64,000 nt of DNA. Source: JACKCP01 sp034007295. GTDB lineage: Bacteria; Desulfobacterota; Desulfobacteria; Desulfobacterales; JACKCP01. The position numbers were made by a program, and so were the translations under genes. The notes beneath the pieces were generated by a model. It saw nothing but the letters and a program-made list of their open reading frames with translations, was not told the origin of the DNA and ran no database searches. The DNA lies in NCBI GenBank assembly GCA_034007295.1, contig JAVERC010000012.1, positions 9,002 to 73,001 of the forward strand, written 5' to 3'. Below are positions 10,477-19,921 of the stretch, in pieces (position 1 is the stretch's first letter; each line of letters opens with the position of its first letter).

Positions 10477-10588
10477 TAAAAAGGCAGCTATGAATAAGGT
10501 CTTTTTATGAATCTATTAGCAAAACATTAAAAGGCCTTTTCAATTAATATTTTATTTTTTTAGGTTGTGGACAAATAAGGATAAGTTT

Positions 10589-11005
10589 ATGTCTGGCATT
10601 ACTTTGCTTGAAAAGCTTGATGAGTATGAAAAAAACCCTCAAAAAAGGGGAGCATGGGACAGCTTAAAAATTAAAGAATCTGTTTTGAATTCACTTTCAA
10701 AAATTCTTAATTCAAGACAAGGGGGCTCGCTTTCAGCACCTGATTTTGGGATGCCTGATTTTACAAATATCCCTGGTTTTATAGACCTTGAAACTTATAC
10801 TGATTTTGAACAAAGCATAAAAAAAGTAATAGAAAAATATGAACCAAGAATTAAAAATTTAAATGTCGAATACATTAAAGCTGAAAAACGTTTTTTTCTC
10901 TTAAAATTTAAACTTGAGGGAAATATTGTTCTGCCTGATTTTGTAATACCACTTTCAATTCAGACTGTTATTGAACCTGAAGGTAAAATAATTATAAAAA
11001 ATTAA
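10589..11005 (+). CDS. tssE: T6SS baseplate wedge protein TssE (gp25-like)
   Basis: A small gp25/lysozyme-fold baseplate protein, 138 aa from the preferred ATG at 10589, which has AAGGA seven bases upstream. The frame extends to a TTG at 10565 that lacks such a site. The motif SILNSRQGGSLSAPDFGMPDF with the preceding RRG-like segment is typical of TssE, followed by KVIEKYEPRIKNLNV. It stands directly before tssF and tssG, as in most T6SS loci. Confidence 0.92.
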   Translation: MSGITLLEKLDEYEKNPQKRGAWDSLKIKESVLNSLSKILNSRQGGSLSAPDFGMPDFTNIPGFIDLETYTDFEQSIKKVIEKYEPRIKNLNVEYIKAEKRFFLLKFKLEGNIVLPDFVIPLSIQTVIEPEGKIIIKN

Positions 11006-11030
11006 TTTTTATATTGGATTGCAAATATAA

Positions 11031-12752
11031 ATGTTTAGAAAATATTATGCACAAGAACTTAAAAATATTAGAGAGCTGGCAAGTGAGTTTTCAAATGCAC
11101 ATCCTTCAATTGCTCCCATGCTTGAAGGCAGATCTCAAGATCCGGATGTGGAAAGACTTCTTGAGGGAATGGCTTTTATTTCAGGCTTGTTAAGGGAAAA
11201 AATTGACGATGAATTTCCTGAAATAACTCAAGGACTTTTAGAGCTTACTTATCCTCAGTATCTAAGACCTATTCCTTCATGTACGCTTTTTTCCTTTGTG
11301 CCTAAAGTAAATCTCATGGAAAAAATAAAAATAAAAAAAGGTTCAAAAATTGAGTCTGTACAAATAAATGAAACACCCTGCATTTTTTCTATTACATCTG
11401 AAATAGAAGTTTTTCCGGGATATATTGAAAGCGTTAAATTTGAGTTTATTCCTGGCAAAACTCATAATATAAAAATCAAAATAAAACTAAACAATATAAA
11501 TCTCTCACAACTAAATTTTGATAAAATCAGATTTTTTTTGAATGGATCATACGATGATGCCTCAAATCTTTTGTATCTTATTTTAAAAAATGTGCAAACT
11601 TTTGAAATAAAATCTTTTTCAGGCGAAAAACAAATATTAGGCAATGAAAATTTGGTTCATTCAGGTTTTGATGAAAATGAAAGCCTTATACCTTATCCTG
11701 CACATGCATTTCAGGGATACAGAATCCTTCAGGAATATTTTATTTTGCCTGAAAAATTTTTATTTATTGATGTTACAGGCTTGAATCAATGGACAAAAAG
11801 GGGAAATGACGACTCATTTGAAATAAAATTTAATTTTCCTGTTTGTCAGATACCTTTCCCTGAAATAACAAACAACTCATTTGCTCTTTTTACTGCTCCA
11901 GGAATAAATATTTTTGATCATGACGCATCCCCAATAATACTTGACCACAGACAAAGTGAATATAAAATCAATCCCTCTGGCAATAAAAATAAAGCATATG
12001 AAATTTATTCAGTAGAAAAAGTAACTGGCTTTATTCAAGGCTCTGTTTCAAGAAAAAAATATGTTCTTGCAGCAAGATACACAGACGAAAAAACAGGAAG
12101 CTACACAATAAAAAAAAAGATATCCCCTGTAACAGATGAATTAGAAGTTTTTTTTTCACCAGGATACTTTGATCAAGCAAAAGTACCTGAAAAGGAAACT
12201 CTTTCAATCAAGCTTCTCTGTTCTAATGGACAGCTTCCCACAATGCTTCAAACCGGAGATATTTCAAAGGAAACATACACTTCGCCTGAACTTTGCACAT
12301 TCAGAAACATTTTACCTCCGACTCACCCTTTAAGGCCTCCGGTAAAGGATAATCTATGGCAGTATATTTCCCATATGAGCATTAATCTGTTTTCAATTTT
12401 AAATAAAAAAAATCTAAAGGAACTTTTGAAGCTCTATATTTTACCAGAAGGAACAAGCAGCAAAAATGTGGAAAAAATAAATAAAAAAATTGATGGGATT
12501 TTAAGCGTAAAATCTGAAAAAATAAAAATTCTTTATAGAGGAACAATTGTACGAGGTATTAGAATTTTTATTTTAATGAATTCCACAAGTTTTGCCTCAA
12601 AAGGTGATCTTTATATTTTTGGTGCAGTTTTGAATAATTTTTTTGCAACATATTGTGCAATCAACACTTTTACCGAGCTTGTCGTCAATGATGAAATTAC
12701 AGGAGAAGAATTCAAGTGGAAGCCAAATACCGGCAAAAAACATCTGATTTAA
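11031..12752 (+). CDS. tssF: T6SS baseplate protein TssF
   Basis: A 573-aa wedge protein. The opening FRKYYAQELKNIRELASEF, then HPSIAPMLEGRSQDPDVERLLEG and FPEITQGLLELTYPQYLRPIPS are the invariant N-terminal blocks of TssF (VasA/ImpG). TssF with TssG and TssE forms the triangular baseplate wedge around the VgrG hub. The last 37 bases overlap the preferred GTG start of tssG, implying coupled translation. Confidence 0.95.
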   Translation: MFRKYYAQELKNIRELASEFSNAHPSIAPMLEGRSQDPDVERLLEGMAFISGLLREKIDDEFPEITQGLLELTYPQYLRPIPSCTLFSFVPKVNLMEKIKIKKGSKIESVQINETPCIFSITSEIEVFPGYIESVKFEFIPGKTHNIKIKIKLNNINLSQLNFDKIRFFLNGSYDDASNLLYLILKNVQTFEIKSFSGEKQILGNENLVHSGFDENESLIPYPAHAFQGYRILQEYFILPEKFLFIDVTGLNQWTKRGNDDSFEIKFNFPVCQIPFPEITNNSFALFTAPGINIFDHDASPIILDHRQSEYKINPSGNKNKAYEIYSVEKVTGFIQGSVSRKKYVLAARYTDEKTGSYTIKKKISPVTDELEVFFSPGYFDQAKVPEKETLSIKLLCSNGQLPTMLQTGDISKETYTSPELCTFRNILPPTHPLRPPVKDNLWQYISHMSINLFSILNKKNLKELLKLYILPEGTSSKNVEKINKKIDGILSVKSEKIKILYRGTIVRGIRIFILMNSTSFASKGDLYIFGAVLNNFFATYCAINTFTELVVNDEITGEEFKWKPNTGKKHLI

Positions 12753-13720
12753 AAGATGAACTTAATAATAATCCTTCGGCTTTTTCATTTATACAGGCTA
12801 TAAGGCTTTTGAGATTTTTTCATAAAAAAAAGCCCCCTCTTCCTGAATTTATAAAAAAATATTTAAGAATTACTCCAGCTCTTTCCCTAGGCTTTCCAGG
12901 ATGCGATATCAAAAATTTAGAAATTGATGAAAATAAAGATATTTTTAAAATAACTGCAACCTTTCTTGGATTATACGGGTCTTCTTCCCCCTTGCCGGTT
13001 TTTTATACTGAAGATCTTATTGATGAAACAAATGAAGGAAGATCAGTTAAAAAAGATTTTATTGATATATTTAACGTAGTTTTTTTTGAGCTTTTTTATA
13101 ATTGTGTTTCCAAATACAGACTCAATCTAAAATTTTGCGATGAAAATAATACATTATATAAAAATTTTTTATATTCACTTCTTGGACTTGGAACCTTAGA
13201 AACAAGAAACAGCTTTGACTTAAAAGATGAAATGCTTAAATATCTTGGAATTTTTCTCCATTACCCAAGATCTTCATCAGGGCTTAAAACAATAATTAAA
13301 GATTTTTTTAATCTAAATGAAGTTGAGATAACAGAGTTTACAAAAAATATTGTAAATATTCCAGAAGATCAGCAAACTATTCTTGGAATAAAAAATTCAG
13401 CCATTGGACAAAATTGCCATCTTGGAAATAAAATTACTGATTATTCAGGAAGAATTACCATAGAAATTAAAGACATTAGTGAAGAGGACTTCCACAGATT
13501 TATTCCATCAGGAGATAAATATATCAAACTTAAAAAAATTATCAGTTTTTATCTTGATCAGCCCCTTGATGTAAAAATTGTGCTTGCACCACTTTGCCAA
13601 GAAATTAAACCGGCCTGCCCTGGAAGCAGCACATGGAGCGAGCTTGGGTACAATACATGGATTTTTTCAAAAAATATTAAAATTGACAATAAAACCGCAG
13701 ATTTTATTTGTGAAATATAA
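12716..13720 (+). CDS. tssG: T6SS baseplate protein TssG
   Basis: A 334-aa TssG (VasB/ImpH). It has NNPSAFSFIQAIRLLRFF near the N-terminus and a GLYGSSSPLPVFYTEDLI block, both diagnostic, with LGYNTWIF near the C-terminus. The likely start is GTG at 12716 inside the 3' end of tssF, preceded by AGGAG at 12701-12705. TssG bridges two TssF copies in the wedge. The ORF ends 15 bases before clpV. Confidence 0.93.
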   Translation: MEAKYRQKTSDLKDELNNNPSAFSFIQAIRLLRFFHKKKPPLPEFIKKYLRITPALSLGFPGCDIKNLEIDENKDIFKITATFLGLYGSSSPLPVFYTEDLIDETNEGRSVKKDFIDIFNVVFFELFYNCVSKYRLNLKFCDENNTLYKNFLYSLLGLGTLETRNSFDLKDEMLKYLGIFLHYPRSSSGLKTIIKDFFNLNEVEITEFTKNIVNIPEDQQTILGIKNSAIGQNCHLGNKITDYSGRITIEIKDISEEDFHRFIPSGDKYIKLKKIISFYLDQPLDVKIVLAPLCQEIKPACPGSSTWSELGYNTWIFSKNIKIDNKTADFICEI

Positions 13721-13735
13721 AATGGAGCAATAAAA

Positions 13736-16357
13736 ATGACCCATGACATAAAAGCACTTTTATCTAAGTTAAGCTCAAAATCTACTGATTATCTTCACAA
13801 TGCAGCAGGTCTTTGCGTTTCAAGAACAAATTATGAAATAGGATTTGAGCATTTTTTAGTCAAAGCTCTTGAAGACAGCTCAGGTGAAATTATAAAAATT
13901 CTAAATGAATTCAATATTGAAACTTCAGAACTAAGAACAAGACTTAATCATACACTAGAAGATTTTAAAACAGGAAATACAGGAAATCCTGTTTTTTCTC
14001 CTTTTTTGATTGAACTTTTTGAAAATTCATGGATGCATGCATCAATAGATTTTTCTTTAAATAAAATAACTTCTGGAATAGTTTTATACAGTTTTATTCA
14101 AAAACCCTCATTTTTTGGAGCAGGTCTTTATATAGATAATTTAAAAAAAATAAATTCTAAGACTTTAAAAGATAATTTTTTCAAAATTCTTTCAGATTCA
14201 ACTGAATCAGAAATTTTTCAACTGCAAAGCCAAAAAAAATCCAGTCCACCCTCAAACAATGATTTTATCAGCCAATATTGCCAGGATTTTACAAAAAAAG
14301 CCTATGAAGGCAAAATTGATCCAGTGTTTGGGCGTGAAGATGAAATTCAGCAGATAATTGATGTTTTAGCAAGAAGAAGAAAAAATAATCCAATTCTTGT
14401 AGGAGAACCAGGTGTTGGTAAAACCGCTGTAATTGAAGGACTTGCACTTAGAATAATCGAAAATGACATTCCTGAAATGCTTTCAAAAGTAATGCTTCTT
14501 GGTCTTGATATGGGTGCACTTGAAGCAGGTGCCGGCGTAAAGGGAGAATTTGAAAACAGATTAAAAGGCGTACTTGATGAAATTAAAGCTTCTGAAAAAC
14601 CAATAATTCTTTTTATTGATGAGGCACATACTCTTATTGGTGCAGGTGGTTCTGCCGGAACATCAGATGCAGCAAACCTTTTGAAGCCGGCCCTTGCAAG
14701 AGGAGAAATAAAAACCTGTGCTGCAACTACATGGAGTGAATACAAAAAATATTTTGAAAAAGATCCTGCTCTTGAAAGAAGATTCCAAATGATAAAACTT
14801 TCAGAACCTAATGTTGAAAAAACAGCTCTGATTTTACGAGGGCTTAAACCTTCATATGAAAAAGTCCACAATGTAATTATAAGAGATGATGCAATTATCT
14901 GTGCAGCAGAATTTGCAGACAGATACATTACCTCAAGATTTCTTCCGGATAAGGCTATTGATCTTCTTGATACAGGATGTGCAAGGGTAAAAATAAATTT
15001 AAGTTCAAGGCCTCACATTCTTACAATACTTGAAAAGGAAATTCAGGCACTTGAAAGGGAAAAATCAGGCATGAAAAGGGACATGGATAATGGCCTGGAT
15101 ATTGACCAAAAAAGAGCTTTGGAAATTGATTTGACAATTGAATCCAAAAAATCTGAATTTGATGAAATAAATGCAAGATATCTGAATGAAAAAGAACTTG
15201 CCAATCAGGTTGTTGAATCAAGAAATAAATTTCTTGCATCTAAAAATCCAAATGAAAAAGACCAGACAAGACAGCATATGAAAGATAAAATCAGCCAGCT
15301 TAAAAATTTTCAAGGTGAAAATCCCATGGTTAATATTGAAGTTGATCCTGATGTTATATCAAAGGTTGTTTCAGACTGGACAGGAATTCCACTTGGAAAA
15401 CTTCAAAGAGATCAGGCTTCTACAGTTCTTAATATGGAAAAGCATTTGAGTGAAAGGGTAAAAGGCCAGGACCAGGGGCTTTCAATTATTTCAAAGGTTA
15501 TAAAAGCCTCAAAAGCCGGTATTAAAGACCCTGCTCAGCCAATGGGCATTTTTCTTTTAGCCGGCCCAAGCGGTGTTGGAAAAACTGAAACAGGATTATC
15601 AATTGCAGATCTTTTGTTTGGGGGCGAAACCAACACAATTACAATTAATATGAGTGAATTTCAGGAAAGACATACAACAAGCAGACTAATAGGATCGCCT
15701 CCTGGTTATGTAGGATATGGCGAAGGAGGTCTTTTAACTGAAGCTGTAAGGCAAAATCCATATTGTGTTGTTCTTCTTGATGAAGTTGAAAAGGCACATC
15801 CTGATGTAATGAATCTTTTTTACCAGGTATTTGACAAGGGAGTTCTTACAGATGGTGAGGGAAAGGAAATAAGCTTTTCCAATACAGTGATTATCCTGAC
15901 TTCAAACCTTGGAACAGATATAATAGCTGAAATGACATCTGAAGAAGATGAAATTGATATAGAATCAGTAACAAATGCTGTAAGGCCTCTTTTATCAAAA
16001 CATTTTAAACCAGCTCTTCTTGCAAGAATGACAATTGTCCCATACTTTACTCTGAATAAAGAAGCTCTAAAAAATATTGTTGAGCTTAAACTTAATAAAC
16101 TAAAAACAAATCTTTTAAAAAATACAAAAATGGTTCTTGAATATGATGAAACTGTAAAAGAACTTATTACAGCAAGGTGCAGCGAAGTTGAAACAGGTGC
16201 AAGAAATATAGATTATATTTTACAGAGCAAAGTAATGCCGGAAATTTCCCAGACTGTTTTAAAAGCTCTTGGAGAAAAAGGGATGCCTGAAAAAGTAATT
16301 ATTAAAACAGATGATCAAAATAATTTCCAAATAGAATTTCTAGGTATTCAAAAATAA
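13736..16357 (+). CDS. clpV: T6SS sheath-recycling AAA+ ATPase ClpV (TssH)
   Basis: An 873-aa Clp/Hsp100 unfoldase that extracts TssC from contracted sheath. It has a Clp N-domain (about 1-160), a first AAA domain with Walker A GEPGVGKTA near residue 222 and Walker B ILFIDEAH, a coiled-coil middle domain (about 400-530), and a second AAA domain with AGPSGVGKTE near 608 and VVLLDEVEKAHPDV. Length and context within the T6SS cluster separate it from ClpB. Confidence 0.96.
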   Translation: MTHDIKALLSKLSSKSTDYLHNAAGLCVSRTNYEIGFEHFLVKALEDSSGEIIKILNEFNIETSELRTRLNHTLEDFKTGNTGNPVFSPFLIELFENSWMHASIDFSLNKITSGIVLYSFIQKPSFFGAGLYIDNLKKINSKTLKDNFFKILSDSTESEIFQLQSQKKSSPPSNNDFISQYCQDFTKKAYEGKIDPVFGREDEIQQIIDVLARRRKNNPILVGEPGVGKTAVIEGLALRIIENDIPEMLSKVMLLGLDMGALEAGAGVKGEFENRLKGVLDEIKASEKPIILFIDEAHTLIGAGGSAGTSDAANLLKPALARGEIKTCAATTWSEYKKYFEKDPALERRFQMIKLSEPNVEKTALILRGLKPSYEKVHNVIIRDDAIICAAEFADRYITSRFLPDKAIDLLDTGCARVKINLSSRPHILTILEKEIQALEREKSGMKRDMDNGLDIDQKRALEIDLTIESKKSEFDEINARYLNEKELANQVVESRNKFLASKNPNEKDQTRQHMKDKISQLKNFQGENPMVNIEVDPDVISKVVSDWTGIPLGKLQRDQASTVLNMEKHLSERVKGQDQGLSIISKVIKASKAGIKDPAQPMGIFLLAGPSGVGKTETGLSIADLLFGGETNTITINMSEFQERHTTSRLIGSPPGYVGYGEGGLLTEAVRQNPYCVVLLDEVEKAHPDVMNLFYQVFDKGVLTDGEGKEISFSNTVIILTSNLGTDIIAEMTSEEDEIDIESVTNAVRPLLSKHFKPALLARMTIVPYFTLNKEALKNIVELKLNKLKTNLLKNTKMVLEYDETVKELITARCSEVETGARNIDYILQSKVMPEISQTVLKALGEKGMPEKVIIKTDDQNNFQIEFLGIQK

Positions 16358-16373
16358 AAATTCAGGAGAAAAA

Positions 16374-17150
16374 ATGTCTAGGCAGCCATATGTTTTAATG
16401 CTTTCTAATGATGCTCAAAAAACTGCATTAATTAAATCACAGCTTGATGCAAACGGATTAAATTTCAAAGGCAGTTTATTTAAAGATGATCTTGAAAAAA
16501 ACGCATGGAATTTTTCACTTGATGAAATAAAAAATCCAGAAACAGGAGTTTTAATTATCTGCGGATCAAAAACTGATTTTTTTAAAAAATCAATTTTAAA
16601 AGGTCTTTCATTGCTAATTCTTTCCGTACAATATCTGAAAGGTGAAAAATTCCCAATAATTGTTGTTTCTGACTTTGAAACAGAAAAACAAAATCTTCCT
16701 TTTGCCTTGAAAAATGTTTTTTTTGTTTCCATCACCAGTCCCTTGATCGGGGCAAAAGCTGCTGCAAAGGCAAATATTTCTGTAAAAAAAGGCGAAAGAA
16801 ATTTCAGACTCAATATTTTAACATTTCAAAATAATTACATATGGATTGAAGCCGGCCCCTTAATAAAAAAGTGGAACGGAATTATAACTGGAGTATTAAA
16901 ACCCTCAAAAATAGATGCTTTAGGCATTGGTGAAAAAGATAAAATACCTGAAAAATCAGTACTTGAATATCCACTTAGAGGAATTGAACTGGAAATTAAT
17001 AAAAGAGAATTTTATGCCTGGGCAGCAAAAAATCAAATATCTGACAATGAATCTGCATTTTTCAGAATAGACAAAAATTCAGACTCATTTATTTTTGGAT
17101 CTTTCAATGATGGTAAAGATATAGAAGTCTGTATTGTTGATCTTGTTTAG
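16374..17150 (+). CDS. unrecognised T6SS-locus protein between clpV and vgrG
   Basis: A 258-aa soluble protein with no signal peptide or clear membrane segment. I do not recognise its family. The first half (about 1-130) has alternating beta strands and helices (YVLMLSND, GVLIICGSKTDFF, FPIIVVSDFE) that resemble a receiver/Rossmann-like alpha/beta fold, but no Asp-Asp-Lys receiver signature is evident. The second half is beta-rich and acidic. It starts 16 bases after clpV with a CAGGAG site and ends 36 bases before vgrG. The position suggests a VgrG-loading, adaptor or regulatory role; this is inference only. Confidence 0.7.
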   Translation: MSRQPYVLMLSNDAQKTALIKSQLDANGLNFKGSLFKDDLEKNAWNFSLDEIKNPETGVLIICGSKTDFFKKSILKGLSLLILSVQYLKGEKFPIIVVSDFETEKQNLPFALKNVFFVSITSPLIGAKAAAKANISVKKGERNFRLNILTFQNNYIWIEAGPLIKKWNGIITGVLKPSKIDALGIGEKDKIPEKSVLEYPLRGIELEINKREFYAWAAKNQISDNESAFFRIDKNSDSFIFGSFNDGKDIEVCIVDLV

Positions 17151-17186
17151 CAGACTTAACAAAAAATTTTAATCAGGAATCAAACT

Positions 17187-19907
17187 ATGGCAGATCAGGA
17201 AAGAAAATTTTCATTTGTATCTCTTGGAATGCCAGGAGATACTTTTCAGGTAGTCAGATTTAAGGGTTCTGAAGGGCTTTCAACAGTATATAGTTTTGAA
17301 ATTGAACTTATTTCAACCTACCATGATCTCAGTCTTAATGAAGTAATAAGAAATCCTGCAAGATTTACAATTTTAAGAAAAGAAGGAAATATACCATTTA
17401 ATGGTATTCTTATAGAATTTGAACAGCTTCACCAGGCAGATAAATATTCATTTTACAAAGCTGTACTTGTTCCAAAGCTCTGGTGGCTTTCTCAAACAAT
17501 GCACAACCAGGTCTTTTTAAATAAATCTGTACCTGAAATTCTTGAATCCCTTTTAAAAGATGGCGGACTAAATGAAAATGATTTTGAAACAAAACTTCAA
17601 AATGATTATCCCAAAAGGGAATATGTCTGCCAGTACAAGGAAACCCACCTTAATTTTTTTGAAAGGTGGATGGAAAGAGAAGGAATTTATTATTTTTTTG
17701 AACAAACCTCAAGAGGAGAAAAAATAATAATAACAGATACTGTTTTATCCCACTCATATATGAATGAAGGGAAAATTATGTATTACTCTCCCCCTTCAGG
17801 ACTTGATTCAATTTCAAGAGAAGAAGTAGTAAAAAATTTTTCATGCCGGCAAAAACTTCTTCCTGCTTCATTAAGGCTTAAAGACTATAATTATAAAAAA
17901 CCCTCAATAACCATGGAAGCACTTGCCCAGGTCTGTGAAGAAGGAAGAGGTGAAGTATATCTTTACGGAGAAAATTTTGAAACTCCAGACCAAGGTTTTT
18001 CACTTGCAAAAATAAGAGCACAAGAACTTCAATGCAGGCAAAGAACATATCATGGAGAAAGTACAATACCCTTTATGAGGCCTGGATATATATTTGAACT
18101 GAAAAATCATTACAGAAATGAATTTAATAACAAATACTTGAATATACAAATTTTTCATGAAGGCAACCAATCATCATTCTTACTGGCAGGCCTTTCTAAA
18201 GATCAGCTTTCTGAAAGGGAAAAAAGCCAGTATTATATAAATAATTTCACAGCCATTGAATCAGATATTCAGTTCAGGCCTGAAAGAAAAACTCCAAAAC
18301 CAAAATTTTACGGAACCATAAATGCAAGAATTGATGCATCCGGATCAGGAGAATACGCAGAACTTGATGAAATGGGAAGATACAAAGTAGTTCTTCCATT
18401 TGATATGAGCGGAAGATATGGAGGAAAAGCATCAACCTGGCTTAGAATGATGCAGCCATATGCAGGAAGAAATCAAGGGATGCACTTTCCTCTTCACAAA
18501 GGAACAGAAGTACTTTTAACATTTATTGACGGAGATACAGACAGGCCAATAATAGCAGGTGCTGTTCCAAACCCTGAAACATCAAGCCCTGTAACAAGTG
18601 AAAATCAGACAAAATCAATTATAAAAACCGGAAGAAACATACCTGACAGCACTGTTGGAGCAGCCTCATGGCAGACAGGAATATTTAATTATCTTTCAGA
18701 CAACTTTATTGAAATTGACGATAAAAAAGATGAAGAAAAAATAAGAATTCATTCACCAAAAGATATATGGATAGAATCAGAAAGATATGCTGATTATGAT
18801 ACTGGAGGCCCTAAAACTGAAACAGATGTTCCAAAAGACATAAAATACTTATGGAAAAAATTCTACTCAGAATCTCCGGATTTTAATCCCACCGGAATGA
18901 AACTCTATAATTACGGCAGCGAATCTGCAATTGCCTCAGAGACAGATATAGAATCATTTAAAAAACTGGCTGAAAAAGGAAAAGTTGAATTAAGTAAAGG
19001 CGATACATTTGCAATCCAGGAAGGCAATATTTATGATTTTCGAGGCTATTGGGAATATAACCTTGGAAGCAGTTATGAAGAAACCCATATGTCTCAGAAA
19101 GCAGAACTTAACAGCAAGAACCTTCCAAATGACATGGCAAATACCGGAGGCCCTTATTATTCAAGTATTAAGCACCTTGATGCAAGTTCACAAAGAAATG
19201 TATGGGTTAGCAAAACAATAAAAGGATCTTCCTATGACTATTTTACTGAAGTTCATTCACTTGAAGTCAAAGATGACTGCATTTCCCATGATTACAGATA
19301 CGGTGGAAGAGTAGAAGAATACAAATATACTGCTGACGAAATTCTTACATATGAAATGCAAAATGAAGCAGGAGAAACCTGGGAAAAAAAATATACAAGA
19401 TTAGAAGGCACAAAAATATTGGAAACCTGGTCACTTGATGCAGAGTCTTCTGAAAAAAAATATGACAGAAATACCGGTGATTTGATTTCATTTAAAACTT
19501 CATCAAATCAAGGCGGAGGCCTTGCAGAATTTGATTTTTCATTTTGTGCAAAGGCAGCAGCAACAATTAAATTGGGCTTTTCTGCATGTTTTTCACTCAC
19601 ATTAAATGCAGACCTAAACATTCAGACAGGTGCAGGAATCGGGCTTAACCTTGATTTAAGGCTTGGCGGTACATTTGCTTTAAAACCAAGCGGAGGACTT
19701 AAATTTGACGGAGTAGGATTTACCGCACGAAAAAGAGCTTTGCTCGATGCACAAAAGGCAGCTCTTGAGGCAAGGCAGGCTGAAGCAAGAATAAGCCAAA
19801 TGCTTGTTGATATAAGAAACAACAATGCTGAAATAAAAAAATGTATGGCTTCGGTTAAAAAAACAGAAGTACATATTCATAGTTCACTCACAGTAGTATT
19901 TTTTTAA
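17187..19907 (+). CDS. vgrG: T6SS spike protein VgrG with long C-terminal extension
   Basis: A 906-aa VgrG (TssI). The gp27-like part (about 1-370) contains TPxHNQVFLNKSVPEI-like and ERWMEREGIYYFFE blocks. The gp5-like OB/needle part follows (about 385-480) with GGKASTWLRMMQPYAG and GTEVLLTFIDGDTDRPIIAGAVPNP. Beyond about residue 590 is a roughly 310-residue extension of no recognised enzymatic family: a Tyr/Glu-rich segment, a Gly/Ala/Leu-rich segment (about 795-845), an Ala/Gln/Glu coiled coil (about 850-890) and a hydrophobic tail. The extension may carry effector activity or a docking site for the downstream DUF2169 protein. Confidence 0.93.
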   Translation: MADQERKFSFVSLGMPGDTFQVVRFKGSEGLSTVYSFEIELISTYHDLSLNEVIRNPARFTILRKEGNIPFNGILIEFEQLHQADKYSFYKAVLVPKLWWLSQTMHNQVFLNKSVPEILESLLKDGGLNENDFETKLQNDYPKREYVCQYKETHLNFFERWMEREGIYYFFEQTSRGEKIIITDTVLSHSYMNEGKIMYYSPPSGLDSISREEVVKNFSCRQKLLPASLRLKDYNYKKPSITMEALAQVCEEGRGEVYLYGENFETPDQGFSLAKIRAQELQCRQRTYHGESTIPFMRPGYIFELKNHYRNEFNNKYLNIQIFHEGNQSSFLLAGLSKDQLSEREKSQYYINNFTAIESDIQFRPERKTPKPKFYGTINARIDASGSGEYAELDEMGRYKVVLPFDMSGRYGGKASTWLRMMQPYAGRNQGMHFPLHKGTEVLLTFIDGDTDRPIIAGAVPNPETSSPVTSENQTKSIIKTGRNIPDSTVGAASWQTGIFNYLSDNFIEIDDKKDEEKIRIHSPKDIWIESERYADYDTGGPKTETDVPKDIKYLWKKFYSESPDFNPTGMKLYNYGSESAIASETDIESFKKLAEKGKVELSKGDTFAIQEGNIYDFRGYWEYNLGSSYEETHMSQKAELNSKNLPNDMANTGGPYYSSIKHLDASSQRNVWVSKTIKGSSYDYFTEVHSLEVKDDCISHDYRYGGRVEEYKYTADEILTYEMQNEAGETWEKKYTRLEGTKILETWSLDAESSEKKYDRNTGDLISFKTSSNQGGGLAEFDFSFCAKAAATIKLGFSACFSLTLNADLNIQTGAGIGLNLDLRLGGTFALKPSGGLKFDGVGFTARKRALLDAQKAALEARQAEARISQMLVDIRNNNAEIKKCMASVKKTEVHIHSSLTVVFF

Positions 19908-19921
19908 TTTCAGGATTTGAA

